From an uncultured Prevotella sp. (GTDB taxonomy: Bacteria > Bacteroidota > Bacteroidia > Bacteroidales > Bacteroidaceae): 64,000 nucleotides of DNA. The translations under genes were made by a program, and so were the position numbers. The notes beneath the pieces are model-generated. The model did no database searches, was not told the DNA's origin, and was given only the letters and a program-made list of their open reading frames with translations. Positions 17,801-23,728 of the stretch are shown one piece after another. Numbering within the stretch: the first letter of the stretch is position 1; each line of letters starts with the position of its first letter. The stretch covers positions 17,722 through 81,721 of the forward strand of contig CAJOEC010000008.1 of assembly GCA_905233425.1 (NCBI GenBank). The letters are read 5' to 3'.

Positions 17801-19804
17801 GGCGCTCATGGCATGTCCGACGATTCCGCCTACGTAACGGTCGCTACATTCCACATCGGCCATGACGCGGACGTTTCGGATGGTGTTGCGGGCGGTGTTG
17901 GTGCCATCGCTATTGCCCACGAGCCCTGCAGAGTGACGGTCTCCCTTGATGGTACCCTTGACGGTGAGGTTCTCGATGGTATAGTCCTTGGCGTATGTGA
18001 AGAGTGCCTGATAAGCCCCCTGACCCCCTGAGGGGGGATTGACGTTGATGGTGATGGAGTGCCCGTTTCCGTCGAAATAGCCGCAGAATGGACTACTGCT
18101 GTTGGCACAGGTGTTGGTGGTGCTGATGTCGGCATAGAGTCGTGCATTGACGTCGTGCTGCCCTTTGGCATCAATGACCTTCTGGCGGAATGTGTTCCAG
18201 TCGGCCTCTGTGTATATGGGGAAATAAAAGGGCGTGATTTCTTCGTAGTTGGGTATGGGCGAGACGCCCTGTTCGACATAGAGATTGATGTCGTAGTCGA
18301 CGCAGGGACGCGAGAGGGTGATGATCTTGAAGCACTGCTGTCGCTCTTTGTCTGTGAGTGTGTAGAGCATTGAGTCTACTGGCTCGCCGTCGCGATTCTT
18401 CATAAGGACGTGCAGTTTCAAGTGGGCCCGGCTGTCCCACACGGCGTTTCGCTCTTCGACATAGCCCCAGGAGACGCGGACGGTGTAGGCTCGCTCGTCT
18501 TCCCACTGGGCGGAGTAGTCGCTGATGCGTAGCAGATGGATGTCATCCACGACACAGGAGGCGCTTTGTGCGCAGTTGTTTCCGTCCCATCCCCAGTTCT
18601 GGGTCATCATGCGTCGCACGCGGTAGGTCAGCTGGTCGAGTGTGCCCCCTCCGGTGAGATCGTTGGCAATGAGGTCTTTGACAAGCGTGCTGTCCACATA
18701 TTCATACTGCAGGTTTTTGGGGTCAAGGACGAATGGCGTGGAGCCGATGGTGACGAAATCTTCCTCCTTTCCGGTGAGTGAGCGCTGTACCTCGAAGAAG
18801 TCGCTGTCTGCGAGGTCATCGGTTCCAGGATAGAGTATGCCCCAGGTGAGCCTCACGGCGGCCTTGCCGTTGCCTGTGGGCGCAGCCATAAGCCCGACGG
18901 GGGCGTGAATCATGGCGAGGTCTTGCACCTGCGACGACACGTCCTCTATATCATAGTTGTTGTTGTCTTTATAGCTGACGATGACTCGGAAGTTGTCATG
19001 CGGAACCGTGGCGTCCAATTTGATGGTGCTGTTGTTGGCATCTGTTGGCATTGTTTGAGTGACGGTTTCCCCATTGTGGTCGGTATATTCGTATCGTGCC
19101 GCGGTGAGATTTGTCGATGCGATGAACCATGGCAGTTCTAGCTTTCCGCTCTCGCTGTATGAGAGTGTTGCCATGGTGACCTGGGGCGTTACGACATCCT
19201 GCGCTGCTGGTATAGTGATGGTGTTGTCGCTGAGTCCCGTGACGGAGTAACTCGTATCCCAGGCCAGTCCGTTTGTGTAGTCGCATTTCACGTCCCAGGA
19301 GAATTTCAGCGTTTTGCCTAACAGTCCGTATGGCAGTCGCCAGACGGCTATGATGTCGTAAGTCCGGCCGTCGGCGTTCTCATAGACCTTTCGTCGCAAA
19401 GTGCCGTCCCCCTTGGTCAGTGTGAAATGGTTTGAGGAGTTTCCCTGCGTGACGTCGAAGCTGCCCCCCATACTGGTATAAAACTTGCACCAGAGGTCGC
19501 TATCGTCGTTGTCGTGACCATCGTCCGACTCATCCTCCCGCCACCAGAAGAGCGTCTGCTTACTGCCGAAGTTGCCTTTGTCGTCGGCGACCTGCACATA
19601 GATATATCCGTTGCATACCCAGTGGTCGTCAGATTTCTCGTTATAGACCGGTACCTTGATGCGTATGGTGTTGGCCCCATTGAGCATCAATTGATAGTTG
19701 TATGCCTCATCGACATAACTGGCGGCCTCTGCCACCTGTGGCAGCAGCCAGGCGAAGAGCACGGCCATCAGGACGCGAAGCATCGCGTCCCTACACCAAG
19801 CCAT
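8834..19804 (-). CDS. Giant multidomain secreted surface protein (about 3,650 aa)
   Basis: The open frame is 3,656 codons. The likely start is the second Met at 19783 (MLRVLMAVLFAWLLPQVAEA, a signal peptide), because the first eight codons overlap a palindromic repeat. Domains by eye, in order: fibronectin-III-like (about 310-400); two GLUG-like beta-helix blocks (about 590-760 and 790-970; GNGHSITINV..GGIVGHA, GNGYTLNSNI..GGVIGHA); a second FnIII (about 1110-1170); a carboxypeptidase regulatory-like fold (about 1180-1250, EGYVRFNDGTGVPDINVEV); a long unassigned middle; two LamG/concanavalin-like lectin domains (about 2540-2690 and 2740-2920); EGWNWVSFNV modules; and the C-terminus GLYIYNGKKITVK, which resembles the terminal motif common on Prevotella exported proteins and may be a type IX sorting signal. 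Several segments are in-frame repeats (STLNSQPS at 14277; PPSGGQGAY at 18018). It is probably an adhesin; no catalytic site was recognised. Confidence 0.85.
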   Translation of the reverse strand: MAWCRDAMLRVLMAVLFAWLLPQVAEAASYVDEAYNYQLMLNGANTIRIKVPVYNEKSDDHWVCNGYIYVQVADDKGNFGSKQTLFWWREDESDDGHDNDDSDLWCKFYTSMGGSFDVTQGNSSNHFTLTKGDGTLRRKVYENADGRTYDIIAVWRLPYGLLGKTLKFSWDVKCDYTNGLAWDTSYSVTGLSDNTITIPAAQDVVTPQVTMATLSYSESGKLELPWFIASTNLTAARYEYTDHNGETVTQTMPTDANNSTIKLDATVPHDNFRVIVSYKDNNNYDIEDVSSQVQDLAMIHAPVGLMAAPTGNGKAAVRLTWGILYPGTDDLADSDFFEVQRSLTGKEEDFVTIGSTPFVLDPKNLQYEYVDSTLVKDLIANDLTGGGTLDQLTYRVRRMMTQNWGWDGNNCAQSASCVVDDIHLLRISDYSAQWEDERAYTVRVSWGYVEERNAVWDSRAHLKLHVLMKNRDGEPVDSMLYTLTDKERQQCFKIITLSRPCVDYDINLYVEQGVSPIPNYEEITPFYFPIYTEADWNTFRQKVIDAKGQHDVNARLYADISTTNTCANSSSPFCGYFDGNGHSITINVNPPSGGQGAYQALFTYAKDYTIENLTVKGTIKGDRHSAGLVGNSDGTNTARNTIRNVRVMADVECSDRYVGGIVGHAMSAPLRISHCLFDGKLKCFGSPSYGGAFIGWCNDNSQIYVTNCLENGTYQGITYTNMCYVHSSGVGIAYNNGGNNINNWSKNGWGVFDNTIVINTADDWEQFRLAVQDARGQSEVNAIMNANITVTTSVGDDDYPYCGTFNGNGYTLNSNIDGGTTSIMVPFRKVGKSTFKNLRVGGVVKGGIHSAGLIGGTNSSPVRIENLFVDASVTTSDRYLGGVIGHAGSSDLYIEDCVSYVTLTANGADAYGGAIVGWAGSGNTWEMHRVYEHASFSNIAHQGFSYWNNNATPWGYNDRSTSCVSSHVWNEVKSEYRNKNTTEAAGIFNNEQPGSWTTSDPVEPVLEVTTIGAAGISNEELLAYLGAGWKTESLSVVPVMTNFPNSPTPNTHQPTPTLPTFRHESIGKIDPVLKTETRQSSVLLVWTTDGNPIDFFTVMRRIKGQGDKDWQQVATDIDQLSYEDKTVSPLEDYEYKVRATNDCEGISYTETQVKEGSCKHTGLVEGYVRFNDGTGVPDINVEVAPQGGGTPVIVKTDEKGYFMADDLSYMEQTSITYIVSPVSEGNIQLEQGAYSVTFNDSVNHRQVREFTITNGLSFSAYVMYDGTSIPVKGAQFMVNGRVMHSATGKPVETDFEGRADFKLLGGVRQKIQTVMPGHTFKDDGYYKSADGVVLTDKVAQTYFYDATLVKLIGRVVGGDDQGSLPLDNSLSHNNLGQNLTMVLTLEGDNTSWLVYDNQNPTLSTRTLTFPHSNPQHKTIAEAQRKRLIVKPDSVTGEYVLMLPPVRWKVQQVYCEGYPTLFQDGQVSEVIDLTNCLTPKDTTYAGRYTDLEGYTVYQPRATYNALYSRIYHAPVEISYKQLGYDTFDYFGDKTYVARTLGGDKIDVPLVYLNSQTTHYTFGHPVFSLEHKYPIQISVAERYPWNHEKDSKRIDVVRIGGGKVTIHNGMASQDPKPVQLDSLGQGVFILTADKTTRLLTGEDALKTVTMTLTQDGTTYEAEPLQGYVLNMFATGSSKDVLVNGQPQLIDILRDPPGGNSTATLSKGSKLKYTYTLDMKLHAGLALKWVSGSTLENFQGVVISGPAGPGATNGIVNSSDIETVLDVEYAFDMEGRRAFSYTMNVNQDITTSSATTMVGADADLYIGMVQNMVITPMSTIRAIPDSLYQQMLGRLGTQHSTLNSQPSYGSLVHIAEGRDAKGSIYHLVRDESIGYGPKVESQFVHSQKHILTELIPKKVQELRDLMFIGTADEAQKLADATGKPVYRSLVDADDENFAVVNTKGDDVYYYTSTMTPVEGMNYVIHLPAGTTEQPSDEVAEKCQVIFGWVQMIAENEREKLNASELVSNYDVDGGSKVTYSEQFESEYTISNYYHLPCIISADYFDETGADLGLAGASIFGVKIVAMIIAKLWDKVSRSTVATGSDDDDKNPAFETKMAFYGKTLKFSILPTFDYDVKDVSGESKIYSCKESFTISMDTKSHLNFDLYRIQTDTTFVNAASLFDVFTNQNFSDMTDYVAGYLGRDIDMKDVRYARGFVYRTRGGATVNPWEDERRTLFYDPGRTLDERTKKISCPKITLDKQSVSGVAVGDPARFKVYMTNESEQPEAATGSLTFFTFLQDVASNPKGAKIFIDGAPLTGSGTTVVLNPGKVLEKTMEVYAGEEFDYEGLRIGVVSPNDIVNTQNYVSFDVHFLHEAGPVLIAQPGDKWVMNTNAQYDEKRGWFLPVTINGFNKHQHNFDHIEFQYKESLRGDDSWTNLCSYYADSTLMAKASGVREMIPENGNITTHFYGDGTVMEKAYDLRAVLYCRNGNSFLTTSSPIVSGVKDTRRPQLFGTPEPKNGLLTLGDNIIFNFTEDIEHNYLSPITNFEVKGEVNNNNVAETVSLQFDGKGSVETEARRNFSGKNLTIDMMVKPDETGLDMPLFSHGTNGKRLQLWLTKDFRLKAVVDEHEYETETTILRGAFTQVALVINMSEGSLAFYNGGNLIGKQNLKEPYNGTGTLIFGRTNENDPNESTYYKGRMMEARLWYRAMTGEEVGSTYGSKRLTGYEMGLVDYYPMNEGMGKYALDKTQGANAQLKGASWAMPRGLSLRVENDDKGIALTDKALNRTPEQDYTLMMWFKTDVGGRGVLLSNGAGRRDETNAQNQFCLGFEAEKLLYKTHGMTVEVPGYWSDGQWHHLAMTVNRSFNVANIYVDQVLRTTFAADSLGGISNGHPLIGAARYTVTDGEGHTETIDTRNWLTGYIDELCLFGQALPLTLIESYATRSPKGDEAGLLTYLAFDRQERQKDNDLELVAYPYSKTIYLDDKGNVRYTLDPVTQQPTQTPVRDYLFVDSVDVMMKRITNETAAPVIPNEELKNLNFVFAGKDNQIYVDINESNALLNHCNIYVTLRDVEDRNGNAMASPQTACYYVTNSSLQWVSNHATKVVTCGVADKLYFSLNNNSAANHTYTIKNCPSWLTLDKYTDRIAAQEIVSITGTLSKDLNVGTYDEILYLTDEEGVSEPLYLTLTVEAELPDWAWSVSSELLKNSMNIAGQVYLNDEVDIDSRDILGVFDQQNQCHGFSNLSYSALTGESSVYLTVYDNEKHGRELYFKLWQYATGRELVMTVDNGQTLTFKSDTILGTGTPVRFEGGSKYVQTFDLKEGWNWVSFNVQSEELFDLGKLLDGLPWQTGDILTDINGSTTLLYNKNGHWLATKIDDDFQLSPRGAYAIKVQQDIKFPVAGYIIKASDQRTILLNGGTWNGIGYTPMLNLTVETALSDYYDKAEPGDVIKSHDEFAYFTLSGGVGRWRGNLQYMKPGVGYMLLRKAKTAASFRYPFYEPGSTFIDEWTLGGGGTNHAPANNSFSTMSLSAVVEGFNLQEGDRLVAYTDGEAVGESYITAASAHSGFPAETPEPLYLSIGGNEALSGKAYGAVRFAIERDGEIVAATPETMDYSANAVVGSPDEPKVLNFVGGTSTDISIIFGGYAPGKWYTTTGVQLQKEPTRPGLYIYNGKKITVK
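14277..14305. repeat. TTGAGAG/TTGAGTG repeat (copy 2), in frame
   Basis: Encodes TQHSTLNSQPS inside the giant protein without breaking the frame. Confidence 0.75.
19770..19797. repeat. Palindrome GGACGCGAAGCATCGCGTCC at the giant gene start
   Basis: Overlaps the first codons of the long frame (encoding CRDAML) and the probable true ATG at 19783. It is related to the array at 19898-20013 (GGACGCGACACGTCGCGTCC). Confidence 0.7.
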
Positions 19805-19897
19805 GCGCGGGGGGGGTGTTGCTCTTTTTCATTGTAAACATTGTAGTCATTGTCGTGAATTTTATCATTTATTATTTATCATTTTTGCAAACTTCAG

Positions 19898-20013
19898 TGC
19901 GGACGCGACACGTCGCCAATGCGGACGCGACACGTCGCCAATGCGGACGCGACACGTCGCCAATGCGGACGCGACACGTCGCCAATGCGGACGCGACACG
20001 TCGCGTCCCTACA
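19898..20013. repeat. Five tandem 22-bp palindromic repeats
   Basis: The unit TGCGGACGCGACACGTCGCCAA starts at 19898, 19920, 19942, 19964 and 19986; the last copy ends as the full palindrome GGACGCGACACGTCGCGTCC. It occupies most of the 212-nt gap between the ABC-F stop and the giant-protein start. There are no spacers, so it is not a CRISPR array. Confidence 0.9.
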
Positions 20014-20016
20014 GTG

Positions 20017-22080
20017 TCAGCCCAGCTCGTTTTGCATCTGCTCCAGTTGTTCTGAGAGCTGTTCCCACTGCGCGACCTCCTGGTCGACCTGACGCTTGAT
20101 GTCGGTGTACTCGGTGACGAGCATCATGTCCGATGCGTTCTCCGGGTCGCAGAGGAGCTGGTCGAGTTCTTTCAGCCGCTGCTCCATGCGTGAGATTTTC
20201 TTCTCCGACTCCTCCACGGCCTTTTCGGCCTTTTTCAATTGTTTCTGCTGGGACTTGCGGGCGGCGTAGGAGGCCCCCCCTACGGCCCCCGAGGGGGCTT
20301 CTATAGTTTTACGGGCTGGCACGGGGCCTGCCCCTACAGAGGCAGGAGGTATCGTGCCCCCCTCGGGGGGCGAAAGGGGGGCTTCTTGGGCTTTACGAAT
20401 CCAGTCGTATATTCCTCCCAAGTGTTCCCTTACTCGTCCTCCTCCGAACTCGAAGACCTTTGTCACCAGACCGTCGAGGAACTCGCGGTCGTGGGAGACG
20501 ATGATGGCCGTTCCGCCGAAGGCTCGTATTGCCTCCTTCAGCACGTCCTTCGACGGCATGTCCAAGTGGTTTGTCGGCTCGTCGAGTATGAGTAGGTTGA
20601 CGGGCTCCAAAAGCAGACGTATCATGGCCAGACGGCTGCGCTCGCCGCCGCTGAGCACGCGCACCTTCTTGTCGGCAGCCTCGCCTCCGAACATGAATGC
20701 TCCGAGGATGTCGTTTATGCGCAGGCGTATCTCACCGCGTGCCACACGGTCGATGGTGTCGCGCACGGTGATGGTCTCGTCGAGCAGCTGTGCCTGGTTC
20801 TGTGCGAAATAGCCTATCTGGACGTTGTGGCCTATCTTCAGCGTCCCGTCGAAGGGGATCTCGCCCATGATGCACTTGACGAGCGTCGACTTCCCCTCGC
20901 CGTTCTTTCCCACGAAGGCCACCTTCTCTCCGCGTTTGATGGTGAGGTTGACGTGGTCGAACACTAGTTTAGTGTTTAGTGTTGAGTGTTGAGAGACTAG
21001 TGTTGAGTGTTGAGAGACTTTACTGTCTGCCGCTGATGTAACGTCTCTCAACTCTAAACCCTCAACTCTAAACTCCTTTTTCACCTCGTCGCATATCACA
21101 GGGTAGTCGCCGCTCCTGAGGCAGGGCGGGAATTTCAGGTGCATGGCCGCGTTGTCCACCTCGTCGACCTCTATGGGTACGATTTTCTCCAACTGCTTCA
21201 CCTTCTGCTGCACCTGTACGGCTTTCGTGGCCTTATAGCGGAAACGCTCTATGAAATCCTTCATCTCGGCAATCTCCTTCTGCTGGTTCTCGTATGCTCG
21301 CATCTGCTGCTCGCGGCGCTCCTTGCGAAGCGTCACATATTCGTTGTATTTCACGCGGTAGTCGATGATTTGTCCGCAGGAGATTTCCAGTGTGCGGTTC
21401 GACACATTGTTTATGAACGCCCGGTCGTGGCTCACCAGAACCACGGCCCCGCTCCACTCTGCGAGCAGCTGCTCCAGCCATTGTATGCTCTCGATGTCGA
21501 GGTGGTTGGTAGGCTCGTCGAGCAGCAGCACTTCGGGTCGTCGCAGCAGAATCTTTGCCAGCTCTATGCGCATTCGCCATCCCCCGCTGAACTCGCTGGT
21601 GGGGCGGGCGAAGTCGGTACGCTCGAAGCCCAGTCCTGTCAGCGTCCGCTCCAATAGTGCCTCCTGGCTCTCTGCTCCAAGCATCATGTAGCGCTCGTGC
21701 TCAGTGGTGTAGCGTTCCACCAGTTCCATATACTCCTGGCTCTCATAGTCGGTGCGCTCGTTCATCTGGCGCTCCAACCGTTCCACGCGCTCCTTCAGCC
21801 TCGCCGTGTCGGCGAAGGCCTTCTGTGCCTCCTCGCGCACGGTGGTAAGATCCTGGAGGTTCATCACCTGCGGCAGGTAGCCAATGGTCGTATCGCTTGA
21901 CACGCTGACACTTCCACTCGAAGGCCGCTCCTCCCCGCACAGAATCTTCAGCAGCGTCGACTTGCCTGCCCCGTTCTTGCCTACCAAGGCTATGCGGTCG
22001 CGGTCGTTCACCACAAAGTTCACGTCGCTGAACAATGGCTTCACGCCAAACTCAACTTTCAAATTTTCTACCGAAATCAT
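20017..22080 (-). CDS. ABC-F family ATPase with repeat-expanded linkers
   Basis: 687-aa soluble protein with two ABC cassettes and no membrane segment, as in ribosome-associated ABC-F translation factors (EttA/Uup/YdiF group). Cassette 1: GKNGAGKST (34-42), signature SGGWRMRIELAK, LLLDEPTNHLD. Cassette 2: GKNGEGKST, LSGGERSRLAM, LILDEPTNHLD. A coiled-coil C-terminal domain (KQLKKAEKAVEESEKKI) resembles Uup/YdiF. Two in-frame repeat insertions are unusual: VSQHSTLVSQHSTLNTK just before cassette 2, and a long SPPEGG/VGAGPVPAR/APSGAVGG segment between cassette 2 and the coiled coil. Start 22080 (MISVENLKVEFGV) follows a promoter at 22103-22120. The exact subfamily is not decided. Confidence 0.92.
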   Translation of the reverse strand: MISVENLKVEFGVKPLFSDVNFVVNDRDRIALVGKNGAGKSTLLKILCGEERPSSGSVSVSSDTTIGYLPQVMNLQDLTTVREEAQKAFADTARLKERVERLERQMNERTDYESQEYMELVERYTTEHERYMMLGAESQEALLERTLTGLGFERTDFARPTSEFSGGWRMRIELAKILLRRPEVLLLDEPTNHLDIESIQWLEQLLAEWSGAVVLVSHDRAFINNVSNRTLEISCGQIIDYRVKYNEYVTLRKERREQQMRAYENQQKEIAEMKDFIERFRYKATKAVQVQQKVKQLEKIVPIEVDEVDNAAMHLKFPPCLRSGDYPVICDEVKKEFRVEGLELRDVTSAADSKVSQHSTLVSQHSTLNTKLVFDHVNLTIKRGEKVAFVGKNGEGKSTLVKCIMGEIPFDGTLKIGHNVQIGYFAQNQAQLLDETITVRDTIDRVARGEIRLRINDILGAFMFGGEAADKKVRVLSGGERSRLAMIRLLLEPVNLLILDEPTNHLDMPSKDVLKEAIRAFGGTAIIVSHDREFLDGLVTKVFEFGGGRVREHLGGIYDWIRKAQEAPLSPPEGGTIPPASVGAGPVPARKTIEAPSGAVGGASYAARKSQQKQLKKAEKAVEESEKKISRMEQRLKELDQLLCDPENASDMMLVTEYTDIKRQVDQEVAQWEQLSEQLEQMQNELG
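20266..20390. repeat. Composite repeat: GGGGG hairpins flanking 26-bp repeat copy 3
   Basis: GGCCCCCCCTACGGCCCCCG AGGGGGC (20273-20299), the 26-bp repeat (20312-20337) and GCCCCCCTCGGGGGGCGAAA (20356-20375). The whole cassette is translated in frame as the Gly/Pro/Ala-rich linker of the ABC-F protein. Confidence 0.8.
20965..21078. repeat. TTGAGTG/ACTCTCAAC repeat (copy 3), in frame
   Basis: Two clusters in opposite orientation (20965-21020 and 21046-21076) surround a short unique stretch. They are translated as repeated SQHSTL and as FRVEGLELRD before cassette 2 of the ABC-F protein. Confidence 0.75.
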
Positions 22081-22102
22081 ATCTGTCTTTCCTTTTTGGG
22101 GT

Positions 22103-22120
22103 GCAAAGATAGCAAAAATA
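22103..22120 (-). promoter_or_regulatory. Overlapping -7 elements for the ABC-F gene
   Basis: GCAAAGATA (22103-22111) and GCAAAAATA (22112-22120) are both reverse complements of TAnnTTTGC, 23-40 nt before the ATG at 22080. Confidence 0.55.
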
Positions 22121-22185
22121 GTTCGTAAACCAGCGTAAAGTGTGAAAAAAACAGATATGTTTCTTCCCGTTCCCGGAAAAATGTG

Positions 22186-22194
22186 TAACTTTGC
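22186..22194 (+). promoter_or_regulatory. -7 promoter element TAACTTTGC for the esterase gene
   Basis: 30 nt before the ATG at 22224 and divergent from the ABC-F promoter. It rules out the longer-frame start at 22191. Confidence 0.6.
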
Positions 22195-22223
22195 ACGCAA
22201 CAATAACCCAAAACTTAGTATTT

Positions 22224-23720
22224 ATGGAACACTTCAACATGATTTCCCGGACGGGCAAGGGTAACAGCCCTTTCCGTCATTTTGTGACGCTCGCCCTTCT
22301 TCTGCTTTTTACCGGGGCACAGGCTCAGACAGCACGTACATTCACTCTAAACATTACTGATGACGGCAAGGCCCAGATGGTGTGCTTCCTGCCCGAGAAG
22401 CCTTCGGGCAAGGCCATCGTCGGCGTGCCGGGCGGCGGCTACTCCATGCTGTCGAACACCCACGAGGGCACGCTGGCCTCGGAGTGGATGAACGCCCGCG
22501 GCATCGCCTACTTCGTGGTGAACTACCGTCTGCCCGACGGCGACCGCACCAAGCCCATCGGCGACGTGGAGAAGGGCATACGAACTGTGCGCGACTCTGC
22601 TGCCGTCTGGGGCATCAACCCCCACGATGTGGGCATCATGGGATTCTCGGCCGGTGGGCATCTTTCGTCGGTAATCTCGACACACTCCGCCTTCGACGTG
22701 CGCCCCGACTTCACCATCCTCTTCTATCCCGTCATCTCGATGGACGAGCGTGTGTCGCACAAGTGGTCGTGCCGCAACTTCCTCGGCGAGGAGGGACAGA
22801 AGGACCCGCAGTTGGTGCGTGAGTTCTCGACCGACAAGGCCGTGCGCCGCCATCTGACTCCTCCCGCCTGTATCATCATGGCCAGCGACGACCGACTTGT
22901 GCCGCCCGTGACAAACGGCGTGCAGTACTACTCGGCCATGCGCAACGCCGGCAACGAGTGCGCCATGTACATCTATCCCACGGGCGACCATGGCTTCGGC
23001 TTCGGCCATTGGTTCAAGTATCACGACCAGATGCTCACCGACCTGGGCAACTGGCTCGACGCCCGCCATACGCCCAAGACCGACGCCATACGCGTGGCGT
23101 GCATTGGCAACAGCATCACCGACGGCCATGGCATCGACATGGCCCCGGCCTACGGCTATCCTGCCGAGCTGCAGAAGATTCTGGGCGACAGCTATTGGGT
23201 GAAGAATTTCGGCGTTAGCGGGCGCACAATGCTGAACAAGGGCGACATGCCCTACATGAAGGAGAAAGCATGGGAGGACGCACAGGCGTTCAAGCCCGAC
23301 GTGGTCATCATAAAGCTGGGAACCAACGACTCAAAGCCAGAGAACTGGCAGTACGGCGCTGAGTTCGGCCAGGATTTGGAGCAGATGCTCCTGACGCTCA
23401 ACCCCAGTCTGGCCCAGCCTGCAAAGAAAAAAGGTAAGAAGGGGAAGCAGCGCCAGGAGGAGCAGCCCGCCAAGCCGAAGATTTTCCTTTGCACACCCAT
23501 CCCGGCCTTCTCGTCGAGATGGAACATCAGCGACTCTGTCATCGTGAACGGTGTCATACCCATCCAGCAGGAGGTGGCCAAAAAATATGGTGTGCAAGTC
23601 ATCGACATGCACACCCTCTTCGCCAACGATGGCGACAAGATGCTCTCCGACGGCATCCACCCCGACGGCAAGGGTGCACGCCGAATGGCGGAGATCATTG
23701 CCGGGGAGATGAAAAAATAA
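22224..23720 (+). CDS. Exported two-domain esterase: alpha/beta-hydrolase fused to SGNH hydrolase
   Basis: 498 aa. Signal peptide about 18-35 (FVTLALLLLFTGAQAQ). Domain 1 (about 40-285) is a BD-FAE/acetyl-xylan-esterase-like alpha/beta hydrolase: oxyanion motif GVPGGGYSM (67-75), nucleophile elbow GFSAGG with Ser142, DDRLVPP acid region, and GDHGFGFG histidine. Domain 2 (about 290-498) is a GDSL/SGNH esterase with block I GNSITDG, block III GTND and block V SDGIHPDG (Asp-His). A lysine-rich KKKGKKGKQRQEE insert lies inside domain 2. Such fusions are typical of Bacteroidota polysaccharide deacylation, probably acetyl or feruloyl groups on plant glycans, in the periplasm or at the surface; the exact substrate is unknown. 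Confidence 0.88.
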   Translation: MEHFNMISRTGKGNSPFRHFVTLALLLLFTGAQAQTARTFTLNITDDGKAQMVCFLPEKPSGKAIVGVPGGGYSMLSNTHEGTLASEWMNARGIAYFVVNYRLPDGDRTKPIGDVEKGIRTVRDSAAVWGINPHDVGIMGFSAGGHLSSVISTHSAFDVRPDFTILFYPVISMDERVSHKWSCRNFLGEEGQKDPQLVREFSTDKAVRRHLTPPACIIMASDDRLVPPVTNGVQYYSAMRNAGNECAMYIYPTGDHGFGFGHWFKYHDQMLTDLGNWLDARHTPKTDAIRVACIGNSITDGHGIDMAPAYGYPAELQKILGDSYWVKNFGVSGRTMLNKGDMPYMKEKAWEDAQAFKPDVVIIKLGTNDSKPENWQYGAEFGQDLEQMLLTLNPSLAQPAKKKGKKGKQRQEEQPAKPKIFLCTPIPAFSSRWNISDSVIVNGVIPIQQEVAKKYGVQVIDMHTLFANDGDKMLSDGIHPDGKGARRMAEIIAGEMKK

Positions 23721-23728
23721 GCGTCAAG

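Noticed and set aside
19898..20013. CRISPR array
   Set aside because: The 22-bp units are directly adjacent with no unique spacers, and no cas gene is present. These are tandem palindromic repeats.
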